Shown: positions 1 through 12,598 of the stretch, piece after piece
How the letters are laid out: the number at the start of each line of letters is the position of its first letter
How positions within the stretch are numbered: position 1 is the first letter of the stretch
From: Paulownia fortunei
Lineage: Eukaryota; Streptophyta; Magnoliopsida; Lamiales; Paulowniaceae
Direction: 5' to 3'
DNA: 64,000 nucleotides
Assembly: GCA_019321725.1 (NCBI GenBank)
Contig: CM033107.1
Location: forward strand, 26,899,445-26,963,444
Notes under the pieces: generated by a model
Database searches by the model: none
What the model was told of the DNA's origin: nothing
Seen by the model: the letters and a program-made list of their open reading frames with translations, nothing else
Position numbers and translations under genes: made by a program

Positions 1-3000
1 ATGTGTCCATTATGGTAGAGCTAGGAACTTTGACCTCGAATGTTTGTGAGTTCCATTTGCTCCCAAATGATGTGGTTTAAGGGTTATATCATTTCTTATT
101 GGAATAGTCTCCTGCTCTCTTGGGTTTATAGTTTTGTATGGATTTTTTCTTGTTCTCTTCTGACCGTGGAAATCTAGGGATTATACTACTTGTGGGGGAT
201 GGTGTTAATTCAATCTGTTGACTGAATTGAACCTCAACACGAGCGCACCCTCCAGACCCATCCCAGCATCACTATGAAATATGCTGAAACTTGAATCATT
301 ATACATCTTCACTAGGAATTTTCAGGAACTCTAATTGGTATACCTCTTGACTAGGAAATTTGCAGATAGTTGAAATTATACTTCAGACAATCTGGGCGGG
401 GAAATCCCAAAGCAAGGATTTCACAGCCAAAATATGAGGAAGAGAAGAAAACTTCACATTGGATTTCTGTTGGTTGGTAGCCTACAAAATGGGCTATTTT
501 ACTACTTGTATTTTATGAAGGAAGGTGAAAGTCCTAGAAAGAAACAGAACGTCAATAACTTGTTGGTTTAAGGTTTCACATAAGAAGGGCCAGCAACTTC
601 TGAGGACTGGTGACAAATTCTTGGAGTCAAGATCAATTCGTAGGAACTGAATTGAGCTGGAAGTTGATTGGTTAAATTTGTTAGTGGCTTTTGTTCCATC
701 TACTGTATTTTTGGATATAGGCATAACACAATTAAATAAGAGGTTGATGATTAGTGCCACTGCATGTTTCTTGATTGTACATGTTTACTGCCTTCAGATT
801 CTCTTGTAAAGTACGTCGTACATGGATATTATGTTTTTGATGTTTCTGCCAGCTTTTGTTGCTCATCTATTTGGGCTTTTGATCGCTATCTGTCAAGATA
901 TATGCTTCACTATCATCAAGTTATATATTGTTAATCAGAACGCAAAGACAGTCCGAAGCCTTAAAATTTCCCCTATACTTAATAATGATTTCTTTTAAGG
1001 TTAGCATATAATACTGAAATAACAGGAAATGTCGTGGTCTTTTGTGATATTAAATTATCCTTGGTCTTGATTGTTGGGTAAAAATTGCAGTCTCTGTTTT
1101 GATGCTAAAAAGTCGTGTGCTTGTTACTTGGGCTGTAAAAAAGTGGGGTAAACTTGAAGCCCAAACTCAGGCCTAGAGGTACTGGGCCATCATATTCCTT
1201 CAGTCCTGTGGAATATATGTGTTCTTTTCTTTTTTTGCTTAAAAACAAGATAGCGTGTGCACAAGCAAAATTATATTTTGGACTCCAAATAGAATACTTT
1301 ATTCATCCTCGTTACTTCCGTTTGGATCAGGGATTTAGTACAGAAAAGTGAGAGAATTTTTCTTTCTAAAATCAAATTTCATCACAAATAAATGTCAATA
1401 TTTAACTACTAGTTAAATACAGTTAAGTACAATGAAAAATAGAAAGAAATAAAACATATTTATTAGTTAAACAAGTAGAGTAATTCATAATTATGGTTTC
1501 CTTCAGCCCAAATCAACAATGGAAAACCCTTGGGGGTGATTGATATACCGGAATGAAATTAGGTATAATTGATATGCAGGAATAAATTAAGTAAGAATGG
1601 AGTGAATTTAGGTATAATGATGATGAGAAAGGAATGATATTAGTATAATAATTTCTATACTCGATATGTATAAGTAATAATATGGGAATAAAATCATCAT
1701 TTCTTAGGTGATTCTGATATAATGATTAGTAAATAGAAATAAATGATATGAATGGAACAAGTTGTTTTAAAAATTAAATTACCATTTAGTAGAAAATTTT
1801 AAAATAAAATTATATTCATTATATTGTGCATAAATGCATCTAATATTATTTTAATCAGTGTTAATAAGTTAATAAATATATATACATATATATGGAATAT
1901 AGATGAAATTTTATATTAATATATTTTTTTAATTGAAAATATAAAAAATCGACAAATGATTTTCAAAGCATGTCTCGGATTTTAATTTTTACCCTCGAAT
2001 AAGAGTTGAATACAACCCCCTACAATATACTTTTTATTTGTTATTTATGTGATGTGTTTAATTATAAAATATATGTATGTTACATATATATACTAAAATA
2101 TAATATAAGACTCTTATAATATTAATATAAAATTAATAAGTAGTTTGTGCTAATACATGTAAAAGTAATAAATATGTTTGAGATTTTTAATTTTTTAATA
2201 ATTAAAATTATTAATAACATTATTTCCTCATTTATAAAATTTTATGGTGATATTATTTTTAATAAATATTTTTTAATATTTTTAAGATAATAAAATAGGT
2301 CTAGCGGTGTAATTCGATAAATCTCGAATTTAGAATGAATTTGTGTATAGGTGTATAAAAATCTTAATGGGTCGGATTTTGAGTTTCATCCAAAAAAATT
2401 TATTATATTTAAAAAGATAGTTTTATCAAAAATAAATATTGATTATTCATGACTGATTGATAACAGTTAAACTTATGGAGAGAAAAGAAATTGTTATTAT
2501 CAATTCATATTTTTGGGAATGAATATTTTTATTACTAAATTATACCGATCATGTAAATGAAAATGTACTTAAAAATACCCATTCAATTTTTGGGTACCAA
2601 TCATGTCATTAGTGTTTTCTTTTCTAAATCCAACTTGCAAACATGGAATTAATGAAACCCTTGAACTTTATTCAAACTCAATGGAGAATTATCTTCAAAG
2701 TATCAAACAAAACTCAAACATGATGAGCACTACTTCTAAGGCACAAAATGTTGAAACTTGTAAAAGAAAACCAATCAAACGATTACTTGTATCTTCTTAT
2801 ACATAACTTTAGAATATATTGTGTGAAAAAAGCCAATTGCAGTGAATGAGACTCACTTCATTGATGCAGGGAAAAAGGTTTTTAAGTGGCAGAAGAACAG
2901 AAAAAAAGTGGGAAAAAGTAGGGAAATTTCCACAATACATTAGAGACTTGAGTCAAGAGAGTGGCAAGGGGTCACTTTTGGGGTAGGTTTTGGTAGAAGA

Positions 3001-5647
3001 ATAAGAGAGACCGCAAATGAAATTAGTATCAGTTGAATAAATTCTATAATGCAGGGAAGGTAGAATTTGGACCCCTTTGGTCTAAATAATTATGTTGTCT
3101 TGACAATCAAAAGGATAGACCCAATAAGCCGATGCTAGTAGCTTTCATGCGTTGAATTTTCTCAACTTATTTGCTTATATATAAGATTCTTTGTTTTCTT
3201 CTGAATTAAATTTATGGAGGATTACTATTTAGTATTTCCTCATATTTTTCCTGAGGTTTGTTTGTCAATTGTGAGATTTAATACTTGATTTTCTATGCAA
3301 ACGTCTTATTATATAATATTGACTATGAGTATCACATACAAAAAAAAAAAAAAAAAATGAGGGGAAAGATTAATACTGTCAGTTATCTTAACCATCCCAA
3401 CCTGACAATATGAAAATTAGTATATTTTATTTATGTTATAAGTTTTGAAAAAGCCCATTTTTTGAATCATGGTGTTTTGTATAAATAAAACGTTATCTGC
3501 TAGTACTAGGATTACTACTAGGATTTGTTTTAAGACCTAAACGAAAAATAAAAGAAAATTAATATTTATGAAAAAAATAAATTTTGTCTCTCCTTTAAAC
3601 TAAATAAACATATATATAAATATTTTTTTTTGGAAATTAATTGAATATCATGAAAAAACAAATGAAATAGATAGACGAACTGATAAATCTTTCTTATAAT
3701 TACATACTATTAATATATTTTCAACGTTTTCCTTCGAATTCAAAGTACGGACATAATCTAATGAAGTCATAATTGAAAAAGAGGGTCGATGGTAACTTAT
3801 TACGACCAGAAGAGAGAAAGACAGCCTCAAAAGTCTAGAATGTTGAGCTAACAACACGTTTCTTTGACCTATACCAACTTGTTTCCTATATTCATACCTG
3901 TTTTCTCTCTTAATTTCTTTCTGTCTTTTTCTTTTGTCTGTTTTATTGGGAAGTTTCATGCTTATGTTTGTTCAACTAGTACTGGTACCACTAGCTTCGA
4001 GTGACAGTTTCCAGCTTCATCAGGATGGAGCCAAAAAACTTAAAAGCGGGGGAATGAAATAGAATTTTCTTTTTCATATTTCAATGTTATGGACAAAGTA
4101 ATATTTTTCACTTTTTAAGTGGAAAATTTTATAATTTAATAATTTTATAGATAAAAATTAAAATTAAATTTAAAATTTATGAAGTTAATGAGGGAACAAC
4201 TGACCTTACCAGCCGATAATAGTGTAACAAATACTATGCTGAAATAAGATCAATAAATAAACAAAATATGAAGTGTGTAGTGTTAGTATACAAAATAACA
4301 TTGGCTAAAAATAAATTTTGATTTGCTCATAATTTTTTTTATTTGAAAAAAAATAACACATCAAAAACTGCTTTGTAAAAACTTAAAATTGATTAAAAAA
4401 TTAAATTTAATTATGTATACTAGATGCGATATTTATTTTAATATTCACATATATATATATATTTAAAAATATTTTATATTATCGCAACATTTTTTTATTT
4501 TTTATTTTTTATTTTAGAGAAAATGAAACAAGTATTAATTATTCACACGCATTGGACGTGCACTTCACTAGTTACATGAAGATGTATGTACATCCTATAT
4601 TTGTATCAGTCCTAGCCAAGCCAGTTACTACTCTCATTTGTAAAATCCACCATCAAGAATTAACATATGTAAATTTGTGGGTTCCTTATAGTTTTTCAAT
4701 CTTCAATATAGGGGAAGTCGGATAATCCATTATTATTGGGAACATAACGGGAAAATACGATTTTACACCCGCACCATAATATCAAAGTCAAAAGGAAAAT
4801 CAAAATAACTCATTACTAGGTTGATAAAAAGCAAGAACTAAATGAAAAAATAAAAATAAAAAATAAATTTGGCCTTCTGGCAATGAGTTTGTATTTAAAC
4901 TAAGTTGAGAGGCTATATTACAACTAGATGAAGTTTCTTCAATACTCCCAATTGTGAAATCTCCACATGCCATTGTTTTATTTATTGAGGTCAACTTTCT
5001 TTGTTAGGTAACCTCACCAAATCTATATTAAGCACCAAAAACAACTCTAATAATGTTTTGCATATTAATTTATCTACTATTCTATTCAATCATTTAACCA
5101 ATTAACGTGGTAGTTTTGTTATTGTAAATTTCTTAGACATGTGTAACCAATAATTTTATTATTATTATTTAAGTAATTTTTTTTTTAAATTTTAACACTT
5201 ATCACCCTTCACTTCGACTTAATATCTTCGTGAATTAAGAACTGGTAAGTACATATATTTTTTTTAATGATAATAAAATCATTAGGATTTCTTCACCATA
5301 TAAAACGGAATTCTTGTATCTCAAATCTCATAAATGCCAGCAATGGGAGAGACCATAAGCAAGAGCAAGCAGTTCTTGTTATGTCAATTTTAGGAAGGAT
5401 TAAGGGGTATTTTTTCTCTTTTTTTAATCCTCGTCATTAATGTAAAAACAAGACAAAGAAAGTTAATTGGTCAATGAAGTTGAAGAGAGAGAGAGTAGGG
5501 AAAGAAGCCAACCCCACTAACCCATTTATATATAGTACTAAAGAAGCCAAGAAAAACAAGATGAATGTCATCAATTCAGAACAAACGGCCAAGTTTTTGT
5601 TTGATTCTATGTTACACAAAAAGAGTAGCTCCAAAGTCAATCCAAGC
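1..5647. other. Gene-free AT-rich region
   Basis: I see no supportable coding exon here. Open frames are short, lack recognisable domains and are often started by non-ATG codons. One 67-codon ATG frame at 2603-2806 has no recognisable domain. The stretch from about 1 to 1100 is less AT-rich and could be intron or untranslated sequence of a gene to the left, but no splice-bounded coding frame was found. A run of 18 A at 3340-3357 and the long AT-rich blocks at 1780-2580 look like transposon or low-complexity remains. Confidence 0.55.
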
Positions 5648-5654
5648 TATAAAA
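5648..5654 (+). promoter_or_regulatory. Candidate TATA box of the receptor-like protein gene
   Basis: A perfect TATAAAA lies 296 bases upstream of the receptor-like protein ATG, in a locally less AT-rich context. It would place transcription start near 5680 and give a 5' leader of about 270 bases. This is inference from motif and spacing only. Confidence 0.3.
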
Positions 5655-5949
5655 TAATGGCGGGGCCGACCTTAAACGCGTTGAATACTATCTGTACAAA
5701 GGCCCCCATAATACACAAAAAACACGCAGTTCCCATTTTTTTACTTTGAAAACTCCCTGTCTGACCATCCAAATATCCCTCCTCTGCATCCCTTTTCTGC
5801 TTCTCTTAATCTCAGTCTCCGCCAGGCCAAACCGAAAGTTACTTGGTGCGGCTTTGAATCCAAAACGCTTGAAAGGTGAAGTTGATGGATTATATTTCCA
5901 CAACCTCTTCACTTGACAGGCTTACGAGTGTTTCTTGTAACTCAGTCCA

Positions 5950-8900
5950 ATGAGAATTCAAGTCTTTTCATGGCTTCTTTTGATGTCCTTGTTCCAAATC
6001 TTATATGTTGTTCAGGTTTCTGGTCAATGCCTAGATGATCAAAGGTCGTTGTTGTTGCAGTTGAAGAACAGCCTTGTATTTGATTCGGCGTCTTCCACCA
6101 AGCTGGTGAAATGGAACCAGAATGTTGATTGCTGTAATTGGGATGGGGTAGTTTGTGATAGCTCAGGACATGTAATCAGATTGGACCTGGAGAACGAGTT
6201 GATTTCTGGTGGGATCGAGAACTCAAGTGGTCTTTTCGGTCTTCAATATCTTGAAAAGCTAAATTTGGCTTTCAACAGCTTCAACAATATTCAGATTCCA
6301 AAGAGACTTCAAAATCTTACCATTTTGGCATACTTGAATTTGTCAAATGCTGGTTTCGGGGGACAGGTTCCCCTTGAAATTTCCACAATGAGGAGCTTGG
6401 TTAGTATGGATCTCTCCACTTTATTTCCAGGCCCGGAGCCCCTAAAACTTGAAAATCCAAATTTAAAGATGCTTGTTCAGAATCTTACAGGGCTCAGAGA
6501 ACTTTATCTTGATGGTGTCAATATTTCAGCTCAAAAAAGTGACTGGTGCCAAGCCTTGTCTTCTTCTTTACCCAATTTAAGGAATTTGAGCTTGCGCAGT
6601 TGTGAACTATCAGGCCCTCTGGATTCTTCCCTTTCACAGCTTCATTCTCTTTCAGTTCTCCGTCTCGACAGGAACAATCTGTCAACAACAGTTCCGGACT
6701 TCTTTGCAAATTTCTCAAATTTGACAACCTTGACTCTCAGCAGTTGCTCTTTGAAAGGTCCCTTTCCAGAGATTATTTTCCAGGTACCCACTCTACAGAC
6801 TCTGGATTTATCCAACAATATGTTACTCAGCGGTACCATACAACAGTTTCCTCTGAGCAGTTCTTTTAGGACTATGGTGCTTAGCTACACTAACTTCTCA
6901 GGTTCATTACCCGATACCATTAGTAATCTTAGAATGTTGTCCAGGATAGACCTGTCCAATTGCCAGTTCACTGGACCGATTCCATCTACGATGGCCAACC
7001 TAACAGAACTGGTTTATCTGGATTTCTCAGTTAACAACTTCACCGGTTTAATCCCACTGTTTCACATGTCCAAGAAACTTACTTATATAGACCTCAGTCG
7101 CAATTCTCTAACAGGTTCACTTTCTTCCATGCATTTTGAAGGCCTCTCCAGTCTGGTAAATATAAATTTAGGGTACAATTCACTCAGTGGAAGCATTCCC
7201 CAGTCTCTCTTTGGTCTTCCTTCACTGCAGAGACTTCAGCTTTCTAACAACAAATTTAGTGCCCAAGTCAATGAATTTTCCACGTCAAATTCTTCTAACC
7301 TGGATACGATAGATTTGAGCAGTAACCAGCTGGAAGGTTCTATTCCTGAGTCTTTCTTCGAACTTGAACGCCTTAATGTTCTCTCACTTTCTTCCAACCT
7401 CTTCAATGGCACCGTAAAGCTGGAAAAAATTCAAAGGCTTCGCAACCTTACAAGGCTTGAGCTTGGATACAACAAATTGTCAGTTGATGCGGGCAGCAGT
7501 AATTCAAGTTTGTCCCAGTTTCCCCAGCTAAGCAGGTTAAATCTAGCTTCATGCAACTTGTCCAATTTTCCTGATCTGAGAAGCCAATCCAAACTGGTAG
7601 TTTTGGACCTCTCAAACAACCATATTGAGGGAGAAATACCTAGTTGGATTTGGAACATCAACAATGGAGCACTCCTCCATTTGAATCTTTCTTGTAATCT
7701 CTTGGTGGATCTCCAAAAGCCTTTCAATATGTCTCCTTCTCTTGGTGTACTAGACTTACACTCAAACAGGCTTCAAGGTGAGTTTCCAATGCCCCCAGCA
7801 TCAGCTATCTATGTAGATTACTCGAGCAATAGATTTCAACAGCCCATTCCACTTAACATTGGCAACTTCAATGCCTTCGCTCTGTTCTTCTCTCTTGCAA
7901 ACAATAGCCTTATTGGAACAATTCCTGCATCTCTTTGCAATGCAAGTTACCTTCAAGTTCTTGACTTGTCTGGCAACAACCTGAGTGGTAGTATACCACC
8001 TTGCCTAGTAGAAAGTATCACTAGTCTTGGGGTGCTGAATCTGGGGAGAAACAATATCACTGGTGATATACCGGATACATTTTCTGTCAACTGTAGTCTA
8101 AAAACTTTAGACCTCAGTAGTAATAACTTGGGAGGGAATATTCCACTGTCCTTGGCCAATTGCAAATCTTTAGAAGTCATGAATGTTGGAAACAACAAAA
8201 TTGATGATAGATTCCCATGCATGCTGAAAACTTCATCCAGCTTGCGTGTTCTTGTTTTGCGCAACAACAGATTTCATGGAGAACTCAGATGTTTTAAAGT
8301 CAATGAGAGCTGGCCAAATCTTCAAATCATTGACATAGCTTTCAACAACTTCAATGGTGAACTATATCCAAGATGCATTTCAAGTTGGAGAGGAATGGCA
8401 CTAGACAATGATGGACAGCTAAGGCGCAACCACCTACGCTTTGAGTTTCTGAATCTGAATAACTTCTATTACCAGGACACAGTGACAGTAACCATCAAAG
8501 GCCTACAGATGGAGCTTGTCAAGATTTTGACCGTCTTTACAGCCATTGATTTCTCTTGCAATAATTTTAGTGGGAAGATACCCGAAACAGTTGGAGATCT
8601 CAGTTCACTTTATGTTCTCAACTTATCGCACAATACTCTCACAGGCATAATTCCAAACTCAATTGGAAACTTGACACAGCTAGGATCTCTGGACCTTTCG
8701 ATGAACCAACTAACAGGGGAAATACCAAAAGAGCTTACAAATCTCACGTTCCTTTCATTCTTGAATCTATCCTACAATAAGCTAGTTGGAATGATCCCAA
8801 CAGGTTCCCAATTTCAAACGTTTTCTGCAGCAAGCTTTACAGGAAATCCAGGGCTATGCGGATTTCCTCTGAACAAGAGTTGTAACTCTAATGGACCGGC

Positions 8901-9354
8901 AGGAAAGTCAGCACCAAGCTTGAATATAATAGAATTTGATTGGCAATTCATATTCACAGGTTTGGGATTTGGGGTCGGAGCATCATTAGTTATTGCTCCT
9001 CTTGCATTCTGCAAGCAATGGAGGGAACAGTGCAATGAGCACCTGGATCAATTTCTGAAGCTGATCTTTCCCAAATACGGATTCAGTTACGTCAGGTATG
9101 ATGGCAAGGTTGAGGCGATGGAAAACATTGAAGATGAGATGACAGATGATGATGAGGACAATGATGAAGAAGACACTGGAGATGAATTATCTAGCGGAAG
9201 GTACTGTATATTTTGCACAAAACTGGATATTCAAATAAAAAAAGCCATGCACAATCCCAAATGTACATGCCATTACTCACCACCCACATTCTCCTCTTCC
9301 CCTACTACATCATCATCTTCTTCTTTACTAGTCATATATCACCAAGATTTTTGA
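5950..9354 (+). CDS. LRR receptor-like protein (Ve/RLP type), no kinase domain
   Basis: A single-exon gene for a 1134-residue cell-surface receptor-like protein, the class that pairs with SOBIR1/BAK1-type kinases to sense pathogen or developmental ligands (family knowledge). A signal peptide covers residues 1-25. A cysteine-bearing LRR cap follows (C27, C61-C62, C69). Then come close to thirty 23-25-residue LRRs of the LxxLxxLxLSxNxLxGxIP type. The usual island stands near residue 840 (YYQDTVTVTIKGLQMELVK) before the last four repeats. The C-terminal cap GNPGLCGFPLNKSC is near 965. One membrane helix lies at about 998-1020, followed by a basic stop-transfer stretch, an acidic run near 1063-1080 and a Cys/His tail (GRYCIFC ... 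CTCH). There is no kinase domain, as expected for RLPs. The start is the first ATG and gives a good signal peptide. The last 30 residues are Ser/Thr-rich low complexity and could differ if a 3' intron exists. Confidence 0.93.
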   Translation: MRIQVFSWLLLMSLFQILYVVQVSGQCLDDQRSLLLQLKNSLVFDSASSTKLVKWNQNVDCCNWDGVVCDSSGHVIRLDLENELISGGIENSSGLFGLQYLEKLNLAFNSFNNIQIPKRLQNLTILAYLNLSNAGFGGQVPLEISTMRSLVSMDLSTLFPGPEPLKLENPNLKMLVQNLTGLRELYLDGVNISAQKSDWCQALSSSLPNLRNLSLRSCELSGPLDSSLSQLHSLSVLRLDRNNLSTTVPDFFANFSNLTTLTLSSCSLKGPFPEIIFQVPTLQTLDLSNNMLLSGTIQQFPLSSSFRTMVLSYTNFSGSLPDTISNLRMLSRIDLSNCQFTGPIPSTMANLTELVYLDFSVNNFTGLIPLFHMSKKLTYIDLSRNSLTGSLSSMHFEGLSSLVNINLGYNSLSGSIPQSLFGLPSLQRLQLSNNKFSAQVNEFSTSNSSNLDTIDLSSNQLEGSIPESFFELERLNVLSLSSNLFNGTVKLEKIQRLRNLTRLELGYNKLSVDAGSSNSSLSQFPQLSRLNLASCNLSNFPDLRSQSKLVVLDLSNNHIEGEIPSWIWNINNGALLHLNLSCNLLVDLQKPFNMSPSLGVLDLHSNRLQGEFPMPPASAIYVDYSSNRFQQPIPLNIGNFNAFALFFSLANNSLIGTIPASLCNASYLQVLDLSGNNLSGSIPPCLVESITSLGVLNLGRNNITGDIPDTFSVNCSLKTLDLSSNNLGGNIPLSLANCKSLEVMNVGNNKIDDRFPCMLKTSSSLRVLVLRNNRFHGELRCFKVNESWPNLQIIDIAFNNFNGELYPRCISSWRGMALDNDGQLRRNHLRFEFLNLNNFYYQDTVTVTIKGLQMELVKILTVFTAIDFSCNNFSGKIPETVGDLSSLYVLNLSHNTLTGIIPNSIGNLTQLGSLDLSMNQLTGEIPKELTNLTFLSFLNLSYNKLVGMIPTGSQFQTFSAASFTGNPGLCGFPLNKSCNSNGPAGKSAPSLNIIEFDWQFIFTGLGFGVGASLVIAPLAFCKQWREQCNEHLDQFLKLIFPKYGFSYVRYDGKVEAMENIEDEMTDDDEDNDEEDTGDELSSGRYCIFCTKLDIQIKKAMHNPKCTCHYSPPTFSSSPTTSSSSSLLVIYHQDF

Positions 9355-10419
9355 ATCTTTTCTTTCTTCTCCCTTTCTTCTTTTTTTTTTGTCATTTTGT
9401 ATAGATACACAGATAGAAACATGCATTAGCCCTAGCAGGGACTGATGAAACAATATTCTTTTGAGATGTTTATGTAAGCTGAATTGATTACTTTGGAATA
9501 TATTCAAAAAGAAATGTTTTGCCAATTATTAGCCACATTAGTGAGTAATTCTCTCGAACATGTTGTACTCAAATACAGTTATATCTCAGAGTTAGATAAA
9601 GATCATGTAAAAAGAATCTACCAATTTTAACACCTCAACACAAAAAATAGTCCCTGAAAAAGGGTCAACAAAATAAATATATTAAAAGAAAAAAGTTGGG
9701 AACTTTAAGTTCTGTGATTAAAGAACTGAGCAGAAAAAGTTTGGAAAAAAATATATATATTAGCTTAAATATTGCGGTGAATTCAAGAATTGTACCTCGT
9801 AAGAGACATAAGCACTCAGCAGACAATGATGGGATTTGTTGTTGCACTTCAACATGAGCGGGAAATTTATGCTATTCTATGATAATTGTTTTAAGTGAGA
9901 TGATGACGTTCACCTTGAACGTGGAAGTAGAAGCCAAACACGGCATTTGAAGACGGAACAACAATAAGAGCATACAGTACAAAGTACAAACTACAAAGAA
10001 GTAAGATGGAGAGTTGGAGACCATTTTGGGCCATTGGGCTTTTCATATCAATTGGCTAATTCATTTTTCATAGTGGGCTATTGGGCTTATGTTCAATGTG
10101 GCCAGTTGTACCAACAAGGCAGCAATCAGTGACAATATTTTAAATCCAAATTCGACCCGACTCCTGTTCGACTATTTCAGATCCATTACCGATTAAAAGA
10201 CTCGGTGAATTTTGTCTGATCCAAAAATTTTACAATCTGAAATAAATGAAGAAAATTGAAAATTAAGTGATTTGATTTATTTATTATCGACATCCAATAA
10301 TGTCTAGTATCTACATTGATAATTTCCAAGTATTGGTACTTTAGTGCAGCTACAGGCTTACTCAAAATGCACCAAAATTGTACAAAATAGTATTCATGTT
10401 TTTTGGTATTAATACAAAA
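9355..10419. other. Intergenic spacer with TGGGCY-type motifs
   Basis: This spacer lies between the 3' ends of the receptor-like protein and ATL genes, which converge. It holds polypyrimidine tracts (9360-9400) and a cluster of TGGGCC/GGGCT words at 10029-10090. I see no coding exon. Confidence 0.5.
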
Positions 10420-10893
10420 TCAAGGGATCTCCGAGTCAAGCTCGCGACTCAGCGAGCCAACTGGGTGTATACACGCTCTACAGAGGGGACAACTCGAGCG
10501 AGTCCTCAGCCACTTATCGACGCAGACCGGGTGAAAACCGTGGCGGCAGAGGGGCAAAACCTTCACATTATCACCCTCTTGAAACATGCTCAAACAAATG
10601 GCGCACTCCGCTCCTGGGCTCGGTTTCTTGTGGATTGAGCCATAGGTAAAAATAGGCAAGCCGCTGATGGTGGCGGGGTCAAGCCCCGCCGGCCGAGGTG
10701 GCGGCGTGTTGGAGTTGGCGCCGCCACCGATGTCTAGGTGGCGGCGGTGGGTGCATATGTAAAGAAAGTATACAAACAAGAAGGTGAAGAAGAGCAAGAA
10801 AAACAAGAATAGTGCACCGAGAAGTGGGCTCTTTCCATCAATCTTGTCTTTGAGGTCTGTGAAATGAATAGGCTCGAAATTCTGGGATGCCAT
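10420..10893 (-). CDS. ATL-family RING-H2 E3 ubiquitin ligase
   Basis: An intronless 157-residue protein with the full ATL layout. A hydrophobic membrane helix spans residues 24-47, followed by basic residues (THRRH). The GLD motif is in PAGLDPATISGLPIF. A RING-H2 finger follows with spacing C-x2-C-x14-C-x-H-x2-H-x2-C-x10-C-x2-C (CAIC ... CRHGFHPVC ... CPLC) and the conserved tryptophan in VDKWL, which normally contacts the E2 enzyme. In this family the protein sits in an endomembrane or plasma membrane and transfers ubiquitin from an E2 to targets. The start is the first ATG on the minus strand. The tail after the RING is short (about 20 residues), so there is no extra domain. All eight zinc ligands are present, so it should be active. 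The particular ATL member and its substrate cannot be named. Confidence 0.92.
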   Translation of the reverse strand: MASQNFEPIHFTDLKDKIDGKSPLLGALFLFFLLFFTFLFVYFLYICTHRRHLDIGGGANSNTPPPRPAGLDPATISGLPIFTYGSIHKKPSPGAECAICLSMFQEGDNVKVLPLCRHGFHPVCVDKWLRTRSSCPLCRACIHPVGSLSRELDSEIP

Positions 10894-12524
10894 GCATCAA
10901 ATATGTGTGTGTGAAGAGAATTAGGAAGTGAAGAGGGGAATATAGAAATCAAGAAAAAATCAGTGTACATGTGGGGTTCGATAACATGGAGGGTAGAGTT
11001 TTAGGAAACATGTTATTGCTTTAATTGCAAAGCAAAAATGTGGATATGGCTATTCAAATTCACTTTTTTCTACTTGGTTTTTTGGGGAAGAAAGATTTAT
11101 CCAGCACTCTACTTTTTGGTTCTTTTAAGGGGGTGGGAAAATAGTACTATGAATCTCAGCTGATTTCTGACGTTTTTCTTGTTTTCTTTCGGCGGAATTC
11201 ATTAGCTGGACCGCAAGTTAATTGGACTTTGTTTGGATTCAATTTATTTTCAGTTCCAGCACTTTTAACGTTTTTGAAGAAATCAAACATTTAATTAATA
11301 AATCCCTCAAAATATATTTTCATCCATTCTCAAAATATTATAAAAAATATTATTATTATTATTATATATATACATGCATATACATTTGTATATATTATTA
11401 CACATATTTAAATTATCTTATTAATATGAAATATATATTTACATCATCTAACTATTGAATTAAAATAAAATAATATAATATATAATAATTTAAAATAGTG
11501 ATATGACATACTAGCCAGATAAAAGTTTACAAGTTAATAAGAGACTAATTAAAATCAATTATAACTTACAATTCCACATGTATTTTAACATAATAAATAT
11601 TCTCAATTATTTTTCACGAAAACACTAAAACTGGACTAACTAACTCCCTTTAGCTTTTTGCCAAAGTGAGTTGTTGTTGCTACCATTCTCGTATATTGTA
11701 TAATTCTGGGGGTTATATACAATTTGCCTTATGTAAAATCGAAAAATGCAATAAACTTACCTAAAAAGAAATTCAATTAGCCTCCTTATATTTTTTTGAA
11801 AAGAATGCAGATTGCTCCTCCTCAACGAGACTCTTGAGTTTTAGTATAAAAATGTGATAATACCTTTGCCCACTTCGTATATTTTCAAACTAATTTATTT
11901 TTTCCTTTTACCCTTTTTATCTTCCTTCTCTCCCATTTTTTTTTTGTTTTTCTTTTCTTTTCTTTTCCATCTGATTCATATGTATAAGAATATTTGAATA
12001 AAAAATATATTATAAAATATTAAAAATAGAAATTGACCTTAATATAAAAAAATCGAATTAGTAGTAAAATGGACATTAAAGAAGGCAAAACCCCGTAATA
12101 ACTCGCAATATTGGCGAGTGAGTTACAGCTCCAAGTGTACTATTTCCTTTTTCTTTTTTTTAAGCATAGAAAGATGAATTTAATTTTTTTATTTAATTTT
12201 ATTTTTTGCCCCGGGGAACAAATATTTAACCCAAACTCTGGAGATACTTTTGTCTCCAATTCAGCGGTGGTTTAGCGATTTGTATGTTTTGTAAACCCGT
12301 TTTTATCCAAGTAAAATTAGGTTGCAGCCCTTTCGGTCTTTAGATTTTTAATAGTTGGTCACGTGGAATTTAATTTTGTTTTATAATAAAAGACAATTAA
12401 ACCACTTAAATATCAAAAACTAAAACAGGAAAAATGCGATATAAATGGTCCACTCCCAAAGTTATGGCTTAAGAGACTAGAGGGAGAGAATACAAATTGA
12501 TTCAAAAATAAATAAGTGAGGGAA
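10894..12524. other. Intergenic AT-rich spacer
   Basis: It contains the upstream region of the ATL gene (minus strand, just right of 10893) and AT-rich low-complexity DNA, including a TAT/TTA run near 11345-11400 and polypyrimidine tracts at 11890-11965. One CACGTG G-box core is at 12360-12365, but its relation to a gene is unknown. I see no coding exon. Confidence 0.5.
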
Positions 12525-12598
12525 TGGTCCCGGCGGGGCTCGAACCCGCGACCTTCGGCTCATAAGACCAACGCTCTAACCAACTGAGCTACGGGACC
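12525..12598 (-). tRNA. tRNA-Ile, anticodon TAT by folding
   Basis: The minus strand folds into a full cloverleaf of 74 bases with the discriminator A. The acceptor GGTCCCG pairs with CGGGACC. The D arm is GCTC/GAGC and the T arm is GCGGG/CCCGC with a TTCGAGC loop. The anticodon stem TTGGT/GCCGA contains two G-T pairs and closes the loop CTTATGA. With T33 fixed, this loop gives anticodon TAT, decoding AUA isoleucine. Position 37 is G, where A is normal for tRNAs reading ANN codons, so the amino-acid call is less sure than the tRNA call. A run of five T on the transcribed strand (12504-12508) can end Pol III transcription. The internal A and B boxes look intact. Confidence 0.85.
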
